Shown here: in pieces, positions 44,760 through 52,097 of the stretch
Layout of the letters: the number at the start of each line of letters is the position of its first letter
Numbering within the stretch: the first letter of the stretch is position 1
Source of the DNA: Clostridia bacterium
GTDB taxonomy: Bacteria; Bacillota; Clostridia; Christensenellales; UBA1242
DNA: 64,000 nt
Direction of reading: 5' to 3'
Assembly (NCBI GenBank): GCA_017467585.1
Contig: JAFUSR010000003.1
Span: 1 to 64,000, forward strand
Position numbers and translations under genes: made by a program
The notes under the pieces: model-generated
The model's database searches: none
Told to the model about the DNA's origin: nothing
What the model saw: only the letters and a program-made list of their open reading frames with translations

Positions 44760-44788
44760 TTTACTTTTGTCGTTTTATTTGTTAAAAT
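44760..44788 (+). promoter_or_regulatory. SigmaA-type promoter
   Basis: TTTACT at 44760-44765, 17-nt spacer, TAAAAT at 44783-44788; AAAGGGG before the ATG at 44810. Confidence 0.7.
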
Positions 44789-44809
44789 GTCGTCAAAGGG
44801 GTCAAACTA

Positions 44810-45721
44810 ATGGCGTTTTATGATTTTTCTAAAAGGGAACTTCAACAGTCAGATATTCACGCGTTAAGACAAATAGCACGAAGTGTTGGTGTTTCTAGCC
44901 CAACTTCAAAAAAGAAACAGGTTCTCGTTGACGAAATCTTGGCGATTGTTGCAGGAGATTTAGAACCTGAGTTTAAAAATGCAAATCGTGGCAGGCCGGC
45001 GAAGCAAGAAAATATTTATTTTTATCCAACAGAAAAATTTGCTTTTGGTGCTGCAGCTGCTTCGCCAGATAATTTTTCAGATGGAAAATCTGGAATTGTT
45101 GTCTTTGAAAATGGAAAAGTTTTTATCAAAAAATTGAGGTTTATGCCTTCTGCATCCGACGTTGAAATTTCAAATAACATTGCCCAAAAGTATAATCTTA
45201 AAGACAATGACGTTGTTTCTTACGAAAATGTTGGTGGAGAGATAAAAATAACAAAAATCAACGGGGCGGCAGTGCTGCGCGATGTTAAAGCAATTGCTGA
45301 GCACAAGCTGGCGTTTGGCCAAATGAATTTACTTATAGAAAAAAATGCAACTGAGTTTGCAAAGACCCTTTCAAACGAGTGTCTTGTTTTGTTTTTGCCA
45401 TCGAGCAGTCTAGAAAAAGTGAGCGGAGAGAATATTTTATCTTTGCCTTATTCAGTTGCCGACGATACTGAAATTGCAAACAACTTTTTAGCGGCAATCA
45501 GTCTTGCAACCTTTTATCAAAAGAGTGGAAAACCAACAGCCCTTGTTGTGTCTAACATTTTGAACATTGAATCGAGTTTTAAGAACCTGTCTATTTTAGA
45601 TTTGTTTACTGAGACTTTTGATTATTTAAACCGATACATTTCAAGCGGCGGAACGGTTGTGGCTCTTTCGAGGGAAAGAACTAAAGAAAAATTTCTGTTC
45701 AAATATGATGTTATCGAATAA
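44810..45721 (+). CDS. Rho-like protein lacking the ATPase P-loop
   Basis: A 303-residue protein with the domain order of transcription termination factor Rho but shorter. Residues about 10-47 look like Rho_N (ELQQSDIHALRQIARSVGV), 50-66 a basic linker (NRGRPAKQ), 94-150 a Rho-type OB fold (GIVVFENGKVFIKKL...DVEISNNIAQKYNLKDNDVV, like DDVYVSPSQIRRFNLRTGD in Rho), and 165-303 a shrunken RecA-like half. In the last part LVLFLPSSS and TALVVSNILNI sit where Rho has LIVLLIDERP and VVVLLDSITRL, but no GxxxxGKT is present. Likely RNA-binding without helicase activity (inference). Confidence 0.7.
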   Translation: MAFYDFSKRELQQSDIHALRQIARSVGVSSPTSKKKQVLVDEILAIVAGDLEPEFKNANRGRPAKQENIYFYPTEKFAFGAAAASPDNFSDGKSGIVVFENGKVFIKKLRFMPSASDVEISNNIAQKYNLKDNDVVSYENVGGEIKITKINGAAVLRDVKAIAEHKLAFGQMNLLIEKNATEFAKTLSNECLVLFLPSSSLEKVSGENILSLPYSVADDTEIANNFLAAISLATFYQKSGKPTALVVSNILNIESSFKNLSILDLFTETFDYLNRYISSGGTVVALSRERTKEKFLFKYDVIE

Positions 45722-45752
45722 AAAAACGAACCAGTTCGGTTCGTTTTTTAGT
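45722..45752. terminator. Bidirectional Rho-independent terminator
   Basis: AAACGAACC / GGTTCGTTT stem with A and T runs between convergent genes. Confidence 0.85.
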
Positions 45753-46011
45753 TTTGTCTAAAATTTTCTAAATTCAATTTTTCAAAATTAACACTTTCAA
45801 CAAAATCCCTTGGCTTAAATGTTGTGTTGTTATAAAAAATAAAGTGTTTGATGTGTGCTGGCAGAACAATTGGGGTTGGAAGGTCTAGCTTGTGACAAAT
45901 TTCTGCAACATGAAGGTGAAAAGTTTCTGGAGAAAAGTTGTCTATGCTCTCATAGACCAGTTGGTCAACAATTTTTTCTTTTGTCATAACTTTTGCCCAA
46001 ATTTTAATCAT
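45748..46011 (-). CDS. Small conserved-looking protein, unknown
   Basis: An 87-residue soluble protein beginning MIKIWAKVM. The start is chosen at 46011 because TTGGAGC is 8 nt upstream; an ATG at 46050 in frame has no site. It reads as a compact alpha/beta domain with two His pairs (FHLHVAEICHK, PAHIKHF). Sequences like this are common as unnamed proteins in Clostridia as far as I recall, with no function given. Confidence 0.75.
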   Translation of the reverse strand: MIKIWAKVMTKEKIVDQLVYESIDNFSPETFHLHVAEICHKLDLPTPIVLPAHIKHFIFYNNTTFKPRDFVESVNFEKLNLENFRQN

Positions 46012-46090
46012 TTTTTTTGCTCCAAGATAATAAAATGTTATCATACTCAAAATAAATTTGCTAGCAAAAGAGAATATTTTTTCAAAATAA

Positions 46091-46119
46091 TTGACAAAAT
46101 TATTTTTCGCATATATAAT
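46091..46119 (+). promoter_or_regulatory. Consensus SigmaA promoter of greA with palindrome over the -10
   Basis: TTGACA at 46091-46096, 17-nt spacer, TATAAT at 46114-46119. The -10 is centred in the inverted repeat CGCATATATAATATGCG (46108-46124), a possible operator. Confidence 0.85.
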
Positions 46120-46142
46120 ATGCGCTATTCGGAGGCAAAACT

Positions 46143-46610
46143 ATGGCAGAATTAGTTATAACAGCTCAAGGAAAAAAAGAACTCGAAGAAAGACTCAGAT
46201 ATTTAAAAGTAGAACGCAGACCAATCGTTGCAGAGCATATTAAAATAGCTAGAGATTATGGCGACCTTTCAGAAAACAGTGAATACGACGCAGCAAGAAA
46301 AGAACAAACTCAACTAGAGCAAGAGATTTTGACAATCGAAGAAACACTCAGAAACGCAAGAGTTGTTGAAGACAAACAATTAAGCAAAGATGTTATTGGC
46401 GTTGGAAACACAATCACTCTTTATGACATTGAATTTGACGAAGAACTTACATACAAACTTGTTGGAAGCATCGAAAGCGATCCAGACAAAGGCTACGTTT
46501 CTAACGAATCTCCAATCGGAAAGGCTCTGGTTGGCAAAAAGGTTGGCGAAATTGTTACAATTCAAACTCCTGGTGGCGAAGTTCAGATGAAAGTTCTAAA
46601 AATTTCTTAA
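46143..46610 (+). CDS. greA: Transcription elongation factor GreA
   Basis: A 155-residue GreA: N-terminal coiled coil (1-75) with the catalytic tip DYGDLSENSEYDAARKEQ (Asp/Glu pair kept) and a C-terminal FKBP-like domain ending in GGEVQMKVLKI. It rescues backtracked RNA polymerase. CGGAGG precedes the ATG. Confidence 0.97.
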   Translation: MAELVITAQGKKELEERLRYLKVERRPIVAEHIKIARDYGDLSENSEYDAARKEQTQLEQEILTIEETLRNARVVEDKQLSKDVIGVGNTITLYDIEFDEELTYKLVGSIESDPDKGYVSNESPIGKALVGKKVGEIVTIQTPGGEVQMKVLKIS

Positions 46611-46616
46611 TTAGAG

Positions 46617-46650
46617 CTAAAAAGTGTGCAGAACTGCACACTTTTTTTAT
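46617..46650 (+). terminator. Rho-independent terminator
   Basis: AAAAGTGTGCAG / CTGCACACTTTT stem and T run. Confidence 0.9.
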
Positions 46651-46675
46651 TTTTATAATAAAAAATTGAATATAA

Positions 46676-46705
46676 TTGACTTTTTGAGTCTCGGTGTGAT
46701 AGTTT
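46676..46705 (+). promoter_or_regulatory. Extended -10 promoter of holB, predicted leaderless
   Basis: TTGACT at 46676-46681, 18-nt spacer ending in TGA, TAGTTT at 46700-46705, TTTGTT, ATG at 46712: 6-nt gap and no Shine-Dalgarno. Confidence 0.65.
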
Positions 46706-46711
46706 TTTGTT

Positions 46712-47659
46712 ATGGACTATAGCAATTTTGTAAAAACAAATCGACAATATAATCTCTTGCTTGAACAGTTCTCTGCCGGCAAGATGAACCATGTTTGCCT
46801 GCTTAAAAGTCCAGACTCAAACTTTTCAAAAGAGATTGTGCTGTCTCTTGCTGCAAAAATTGTGGATTGCCCACTTGCTCAAGTTCAAAAAAAAATTCAC
46901 CCAGACGTTTTTGTTTATGGCGAGGACGGAAAAATTGATGTGTCTTGTGCTGGAGAAATAATAGACAGCTTGCTTACTCGTCCTTATTCTGCCAAACACA
47001 AAGTCTATTGCTTGCTCGGGATTGAAAACATGAACGAAGCCAGCCAAAACAAACTCTTGAAAAGTTTAGAAGAGCCACCAAAAGACGTAATCTTTTTGCT
47101 TACAACTGCAAACACAAAAAAGGTTTTATCAACAATTTTGAGTCGTGCAGTATCTATCGAATTAGACAACCTTTCAAGTGAACAAATTTTAGAGCTTTTA
47201 ACAAGTGGCGGGGCCACCAAACAAGCGGCTGAAATTGCCGTAAGTTGCTGTGGCAACAACAGCACACTTGCTCAAAAATTAACAAGTGAACAATTTGTAA
47301 GCCTTTATAACTTAACACTTGAAATGTTAGAGAGCGTAAATGGCAGTAGAGATTGCTTAAAATATGTCAGTCTGCTAGATTCAAAGCAGTTTTCAAAAAC
47401 AGACATTTTAGACGTTTGCACACTTTTTGTCAGAGATGTCGCAATGATAAATGCTGGCGAGAGAAAACTTGTGATAAATTCTCACCATATAGACAATTTA
47501 TCAAGAATTGCAGCCTGCATGAATCTCGTTGCCGCAGGAAACATACTTTCAAAGATTAACCAACTAAAACAAAATCTATTTTTTAACGCAAACGCGTCGG
47601 CAGTGTTAGATAATTTAATCTTGACAATTGCTGAGGAGAAAACTAAATGCAGAAAATAA
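46712..47659 (+). CDS. holB: DNA polymerase III delta-prime subunit
   Basis: A 315-residue clamp-loader subunit. GRIRTS-like P-loop is absent; ENMNEASQNKLLKSLEEPP (about 106-124) and TTANTKKVLSTILSRA (sensor/SRC-like) are the delta-prime hallmarks. First gene of an operon with ricT, a ferredoxin, a methyltransferase and a membrane protein; the holB-yaaT-yabB order is the usual Firmicutes one. Overlaps ricT by 13 nt. Confidence 0.93.
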   Translation: MDYSNFVKTNRQYNLLLEQFSAGKMNHVCLLKSPDSNFSKEIVLSLAAKIVDCPLAQVQKKIHPDVFVYGEDGKIDVSCAGEIIDSLLTRPYSAKHKVYCLLGIENMNEASQNKLLKSLEEPPKDVIFLLTTANTKKVLSTILSRAVSIELDNLSSEQILELLTSGGATKQAAEIAVSCCGNNSTLAQKLTSEQFVSLYNLTLEMLESVNGSRDCLKYVSLLDSKQFSKTDILDVCTLFVRDVAMINAGERKLVINSHHIDNLSRIAACMNLVAAGNILSKINQLKQNLFFNANASAVLDNLILTIAEEKTKCRK

Positions 47660-48507
47660 TAGGAGTAAAGCTTAACCAGTCAGGCAAAATATCATACTTT
47701 TTGCCTAGCGGAATAGAATATAATATCGGCGATGTTGTTATTGTTGAAGACGACAAAAGCCAACTTGCAGGCAAGGTTTGCTTTGGAGAAAAACTTGTTG
47801 ACGAAACCGAATTAGATCACGAAATTCCAAAAGTTCTTCGCAGGGCTACCAAGGCCGATCTTGAAAAAATTGCAGAGAATTCTGCAAAAGCAGAGAAGGC
47901 AGTAAAAACAACTCGCCAAAAAACAAAAGAACTTGGGCTTTCAATGAAGGTTGTCAGTGCTGAATATTCACTCGATGGCAGCAAGGTTATAATTTCATTT
48001 ACTGCAGATGATAGAGTAGATTTTAGAGACCTTTTAAAAGAGCTTGCAAGTGCTCTGCACTCTAGAATTGAACTTAAACAAATTGGTCAGAGAGATGAAG
48101 TAAAAATAAAGGGCGGAATTGGACCATGCGGCGAAGAGTGCTGCTGCAAAAGATTTTTAAAGGACTTTGAGCACGTAACCATAAAAATGGCAAAAACCCA
48201 AAACCTTTCACTTTCACCAACAAAAATCAGCGGCCTTTGCGGCAGACTTATGTGTTGCCTCGGCTATGAAAACCCAACCTACGAAGAAATTCAAAAGAAA
48301 ATGCCCAAGGTTGGCTTAACCGTTTCAACTCCAGACGGCATTGGTCAAGTTATTTATAACGACCTTTTGCGTGAGCAGGTGTCTGTTAAGTTCACTGCAA
48401 ACGACGACACAACAACAATTAGTGTTTATCCGCTAGAAAAAATTAAAGTAGAACAAAAAAAGGAGAGAGAAAATGGCTTTCAAAATAAACCAAAACAAGT
48501 GCATTAA
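47647..48507 (+). CDS. ricT: PSP1/YaaT (RicT) family protein
   Basis: A 286-residue PSP1-domain protein. The Cys cluster CGEECCCKRFL and CGRLMCCLGYE (about 159-198) is that of YaaT/RicT, which in Bacillus forms an Fe-S complex with YmcA and YlbF that controls RNase Y and development. AGGAGA before the ATG, which lies within holB. Its C-terminal tail overlaps the ferredoxin gene by 35 nt. Confidence 0.95.
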   Translation: MQKIIGVKLNQSGKISYFLPSGIEYNIGDVVIVEDDKSQLAGKVCFGEKLVDETELDHEIPKVLRRATKADLEKIAENSAKAEKAVKTTRQKTKELGLSMKVVSAEYSLDGSKVIISFTADDRVDFRDLLKELASALHSRIELKQIGQRDEVKIKGGIGPCGEECCCKRFLKDFEHVTIKMAKTQNLSLSPTKISGLCGRLMCCLGYENPTYEEIQKKMPKVGLTVSTPDGIGQVIYNDLLREQVSVKFTANDDTTTISVYPLEKIKVEQKKERENGFQNKPKQVH

Positions 48508-48649
48508 ATGTGGAACTTGCGTTGCTAGTTGCCCAGTTGGTGCAATTTCGTTTGACTCAAACGGAAATGCTGTGATAGACAAAACAAAGTGCATAAGCTG
48601 TGGAACATGCTATGCGGTTTGTCCGGTAGAGGCTCCAGAAGTTGAATAG
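48473..48649 (+). CDS. Small 2[4Fe-4S] ferredoxin
   Basis: A 58-residue protein with two clostridial-type cluster motifs, CIKCGTCVASCP and CISCGTCYAVCP, related by internal twofold repeat. A low-potential electron carrier. AGGAGAGAG lies just before the ATG. Nested between and overlapping ricT (35 nt) and the methyltransferase (8 nt), so translation is coupled with an Fe-S-containing neighbour. Confidence 0.93.
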   Translation: MAFKINQNKCIKCGTCVASCPVGAISFDSNGNAVIDKTKCISCGTCYAVCPVEAPEVE

Positions 48650-49322
48650 AACAATAGAAGACCTTCAGTGCGGAGGACTGGTTATCGTTCAAGATAAAGA
48701 CCTTTATCGCTTTACCAGTGATTCTGTTCTTCTTGCCAATTTTTTTAAGGCAAAAGCCGGCGAAACGGTGGTTGAACTTTGCTCAGGGAGCTCAGTTATA
48801 AGCATTCTCGGAACAAAAAAGACAAGGGCAAAACAATTTTATTGTTTTGAACTTCAAAAAGAGATGTGTGAACTGGCCGAAGAGAGCATAAAGCTGAACA
48901 ACATCAAAAACATTTCGGTCATCGAGGCAGACCTTTCTGATGCGTATAAAATTTTAAACAGAAAGGTAGATGTTGTTGTGGTTAATCCACCATATTATCA
49001 AACGGGAAAGCCGAGCGATAATCCAGTTGTTGCAAAGGCAACTCACGAGCTTTCTACAAACCTTGCAAAAATTGCAAAGTCTGCAGGCGAGCTTCTGAAA
49101 TTTGGCGGAAAATTGTTTATGGTTCATTTGGCGGAGCGATTTGCTGATGTTTGTTACCAGCTTATTGCAAACGACATTCAGCCAAAACAGGCGGTGTTTG
49201 TTTACCCAACAAAAGACAAACAGCCAAACGTGGTTTTGATTGAAGCCATAAAAAACGGCAAGAGCGGAATAAAAATAAAAAATATAACACAAAAAGGAGA
49301 ACACAATTATGCCACTATTTGA
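48642..49322 (+). CDS. tRNA1(Val) adenine-N6-methyltransferase-like protein (TrmN6/YabB)
   Basis: A 226-residue SAM-dependent methyltransferase. Motif I is VVELCSGSSVISIL (about 43-56) and the amino-methylating NPPYY (near residue 114) fits the YfiC/YabB group acting on tRNA. Start is TTG, overlapping the ferredoxin stop by 8 nt; no other start fits the family N-terminus. The usual YabB neighbour of holB-yaaT. Confidence 0.9.
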   Translation: MNRTIEDLQCGGLVIVQDKDLYRFTSDSVLLANFFKAKAGETVVELCSGSSVISILGTKKTRAKQFYCFELQKEMCELAEESIKLNNIKNISVIEADLSDAYKILNRKVDVVVVNPPYYQTGKPSDNPVVAKATHELSTNLAKIAKSAGELLKFGGKLFMVHLAERFADVCYQLIANDIQPKQAVFVYPTKDKQPNVVLIEAIKNGKSGIKIKNITQKGEHNYATI

Positions 49323-50112
49323 AGGAATTGAACAATTTAAAAATGTTAGCCCAGTGGTTCAATGGGCAATCTTTATTGTTGGCGCACTTATTGCTGTTGT
49401 TGCAGCATTTTCGCTGTGTGTGTCAATTTATCTCATGATAAAATACATAAAATTTAACAGAAGACAAAACAGCATCAAAAAATCTGGTGGAGAAGTTGCC
49501 AGAACGCTTCTAGACAAAAATGGACTTAAAAACATCAAGGTTTCTACTTGGGGTTCATTTCTTTTTGGAAACAGCTATTCACACTATTTTCATAAGGTTC
49601 GTTTAAGAAGGCTCACAAAAGATAAAGACAGTGTAACCTCACTTGCCATGGCTGCTCAAAAAACATCACTTGCAGTTATGGATAAACAGGGCGATCCAGA
49701 CATGAAGGCTCGTGTTAGAATGACACCATTCATTTATTTTGGACCAGCCATGTTTATTCCTATTGTTGCAGTTGGTATTGCCATTGACTTTATACTTTAT
49801 AATTTCACTGGTGTTGCAACAATAATTAGTGCTGCAGTTGGATTGCTTTTGTATGTAATTTCGTTTGTAATGTCAATCAAGGTTTTAGTAACCGAAAAGA
49901 AGGCTCAAAAAATGGCAGTTGAAATGCTCAAAAAAGAAAATATGGCAACTGGCGAAGAACTTGACATGATGGACGAACTCTTTCGACTTTATAACATTGA
50001 ATACATAAACGACATAATCTTGGCGTTCTTAGAAATGGTTTTAAGAGTGCTCAGCATCATCGCCAATGTTCAAAATGGAAATATGCAGGTTGGTAACAAC
50101 TCAAACAACTAA
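49309..50112 (+). CDS. YugP-like membrane protein without the zinc-peptidase motif
   Basis: A 267-residue membrane protein that aligns in order with the YugP/Zn_peptidase_2 family: GEVARTLLDKNGLKNIKV (61-78), SHYFHKVRLRRLTKDKDSVTSLAMAAQ (by key residues HY, LRL, SV, AA), then membrane segments (about 140-160, 170-190). In the family the stretch AAHEAGHA supplies the zinc site; here it reads AAQKTSLA (115-122), with both His and the Glu gone. So likely a pseudoprotease. AAAGGAGA before the ATG, overlapping the methyltransferase by 14 nt. Confidence 0.7.
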   Translation: MPLFEGIEQFKNVSPVVQWAIFIVGALIAVVAAFSLCVSIYLMIKYIKFNRRQNSIKKSGGEVARTLLDKNGLKNIKVSTWGSFLFGNSYSHYFHKVRLRRLTKDKDSVTSLAMAAQKTSLAVMDKQGDPDMKARVRMTPFIYFGPAMFIPIVAVGIAIDFILYNFTGVATIISAAVGLLLYVISFVMSIKVLVTEKKAQKMAVEMLKKENMATGEELDMMDELFRLYNIEYINDIILAFLEMVLRVLSIIANVQNGNMQVGNNSNN

Positions 50113-50121
50113 CAAAGCAAA

Positions 50122-50152
50122 CAAAAACCGCTATTTTTGGCGGTTTTTTTTG
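50122..50152. terminator. Bidirectional Rho-independent terminator
   Basis: AAAAACCGC / GCGGTTTTT stem between the convergent YugP-like gene and spmB. Confidence 0.85.
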
Positions 50153-50154
50153 TG

Positions 50155-50661
50155 CTAGATTATTCTGCAAACAAGGCAGGCAATAACGCTGCCAACAAAT
50201 GTGGCAAGCAGGCAAACGGGAATGGTGTAGCGCAGTTTCTTTATTTTTGTTGTTGAAAAATAGATTGCCACAATATAAAATGTGGTTTCTGAACAACTCA
50301 TAATAACGCACGCACACTTAGAAACAAAACTATCAACCCCAAAAGTGGAGAAAATTTCACTCAAATATGCCAAACTTCCCGAGCCCGAAAATGGGCGCAA
50401 GACCATAAACTCAGCAAGTTCGGCGGGCATTCCAAAAAATTGCAAAATTGGAGCAAACAACTTAGATAATTCTCCGGCGAGCCCACTCAGTTTAAACAGT
50501 TCAACCGCAACAAAAATTGCGCAGAGATAGGGAAAAGTATTGATGCAAAGATTAACGCTTTCTTTTGCGCCACCAGCAAAGGCTTCATAGGCGTTAATGT
50601 TTTTTGCATAGGCATAGATAAGAAGCACAAACAAAAATATGGGAACAATATAGTTAGCCAT
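50155..50661 (-). CDS. spmB: Spore maturation protein B
   Basis: A 168-residue membrane protein of the nucleoside-recognition (Gate) class with the SpmB signature MVLRPFSGSGSLAYL (about 87-101) and SCSETTFYIVAIYF. Together with SpmA it is involved in spore core dehydration in Bacillus. The start overlaps the end of spmA by 8 nt. Confidence 0.95.
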   Translation of the reverse strand: MANYIVPIFLFVLLIYAYAKNINAYEAFAGGAKESVNLCINTFPYLCAIFVAVELFKLSGLAGELSKLFAPILQFFGMPAELAEFMVLRPFSGSGSLAYLSEIFSTFGVDSFVSKCACVIMSCSETTFYIVAIYFSTTKIKKLRYTIPVCLLATFVGSVIACLVCRII

Positions 50662-51253
50662 TTTTCTTTTTCCTAAATTTTATTTTTTTGTCAAAAAAGT
50701 TAAAGAGTTTCACAAACAAAACACCAACAACTGTGCTGATAAGTCCGGCAACAATGCTCGGAATAATAATGGCCGAAGGATTTGTGCTTCCCGCCGACGA
50801 GAGCATTCCCACAATTGTTCCCGGAAAAAGTTGAAGGCTGGTGCAACAGAGCACAATTAGCATAATCATGGGATAGGTCGCCTTGCCGGTTTTGTTGTCT
50901 TTGTTCATAGCCTCAATTGCCTTAATTCCAAGAGGGGTGGCGGCCCCATTCATGCCCAAAATGTTGGCGCTCATGTTCATAGAAACATAGTTTCTGCTTT
51001 CGTCAGAAAGAGTGTTTTTGCCAAAGATAAGAGTAATTATTGGCGACAAAACTTTTTCTATCCACTTGCTTAATTTGGTTTGATGGAGTATATTGAATAT
51101 GCCTGTCCAAATGGCATAGATGGCCATAAGTTCAAAGCAGAGTTTAACTGCCTTGTGACCAGCAGAAGAAAGGCCAAGCAAAACACCCATTGGGTTAGAT
51201 ATTGACAGGGCAACCAAACTAGACAGAATCAAAATTATCCAAAGTTTATTCAT
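50654..51253 (-). CDS. spmA: Spore maturation protein A
   Basis: A 199-residue membrane protein: WTGIFNILHQTKLSKWIEKVLSPII, NMSANILGMNGAATPLGIKAIEAM (by key residues) are SpmA hallmarks. Operon spmA-spmB. No ribosome binding site, and a possible SigmaE-like promoter ends 6 nt before the ATG. Confidence 0.95.
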   Translation of the reverse strand: MNKLWIILILSSLVALSISNPMGVLLGLSSAGHKAVKLCFELMAIYAIWTGIFNILHQTKLSKWIEKVLSPIITLIFGKNTLSDESRNYVSMNMSANILGMNGAATPLGIKAIEAMNKDNKTGKATYPMIMLIVLCCTSLQLFPGTIVGMLSSAGSTNPSAIIIPSIVAGLISTVVGVLFVKLFNFFDKKIKFRKKKNG

Positions 51254-51259
51254 CTATAT

Positions 51260-51289
51260 AATTTATGAGGGAACAATAATCATTATGAT
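51260..51289 (-). promoter_or_regulatory. Possible SigmaE-like sporulation promoter of spmAB
   Basis: On the minus strand ATCATAAT (51289-51282), 14 nt, CATAAATT (51267-51260), close to SigmaE boxes (KMATATT / CATAnAnT). The ATG follows after 6 nt. A SigmaA-type TATAAT for tatD lies on the other strand at 51257-51262, so the region is ambiguous. Confidence 0.4.
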
Positions 51290-52043
51290 AGACGCACACG
51301 CACATTTGCTCAATGAAAAATTTAATGCCAGCGACATTATTTCTTCAATGAGGGACGACAGACTAGACAAAATTGTTAACATTGGCACAGATGTTGCCGA
51401 CAGCAGACAGGGCATAGTTCTTGCAAAAAACAACAAAAATGTTTTTTGCACAGTTGGAATTCACCCAGAATATGCTGACAACACCACTGACGCCGATGTT
51501 GCAATTATTGATGAGTTGGCTTCTAGCAAAAAAGTTGTTGCAATTGGAGAAATCGGCCTAGATTATCACTTTGGAGCAACTGAAGAACAAAAGCAAAAAC
51601 AAAAAGAGCTCTTTGTTCGCCAAATAAAAATTGCAAGTCGCCACAACCTTCCAATTGTCATTCACTGCAGAGACGCAGCCGATGACGTTCTTGAAATTTT
51701 AAAAGAACACAGGCATTTGCTCTTGCGTGTTGTTATGCACTGCTACAGTGAGGGTGGAGCATACATGCCAAAATTCCGCGAACTAGATTGTTATTTTAGT
51801 TTTACTGGAAACATAACATTTAAAAAGGTTGATAGAACATTTTTGAAAGATATTCCACAAAACCGAATTATGGTCGAAACCGATGCTCCATGGCTAAGTC
51901 CTGAGCCACTTAGGGGAACAACTAACTATCCAAAAAATGTTTGGCTCACCGCCCAAAAAATTGCCGACACTCTTGAAATGTCTTTAGAAAAGTTCGACAC
52001 ACTTTCTTCAGACAACACAAAGACATTTTATAACTTGCCATAA
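51285..52043 (+). CDS. tatD: TatD family metal-dependent hydrolase/DNase
   Basis: A 252-residue TIM-barrel nuclease with DAHAHL (3-8), GIHPEYA, GEIGLDYH (metal Glu), PIVIHCRDA, HCYSEGG and ETDAPWLSPEPLRG. All metal ligands are kept. Divergent from spmA with a 31-nt gap; a GAGGG site is 13 nt from the ATG, rather far. Confidence 0.95.
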   Translation: MIDAHAHLLNEKFNASDIISSMRDDRLDKIVNIGTDVADSRQGIVLAKNNKNVFCTVGIHPEYADNTTDADVAIIDELASSKKVVAIGEIGLDYHFGATEEQKQKQKELFVRQIKIASRHNLPIVIHCRDAADDVLEILKEHRHLLLRVVMHCYSEGGAYMPKFRELDCYFSFTGNITFKKVDRTFLKDIPQNRIMVETDAPWLSPEPLRGTTNYPKNVWLTAQKIADTLEMSLEKFDTLSSDNTKTFYNLP

Positions 52044-52063
52044 CACAAGCAAAAAAATGCAAC

Positions 52064-52096
52064 AAAAAAACACGTCGATTCGGCGTGTTTTTTTGT
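52064..52096. terminator. Bidirectional Rho-independent terminator
   Basis: AAAACACG / CGTGTTTT stem with long A and T runs between convergent genes. Confidence 0.85.
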
Positions 52097-52097
52097 T

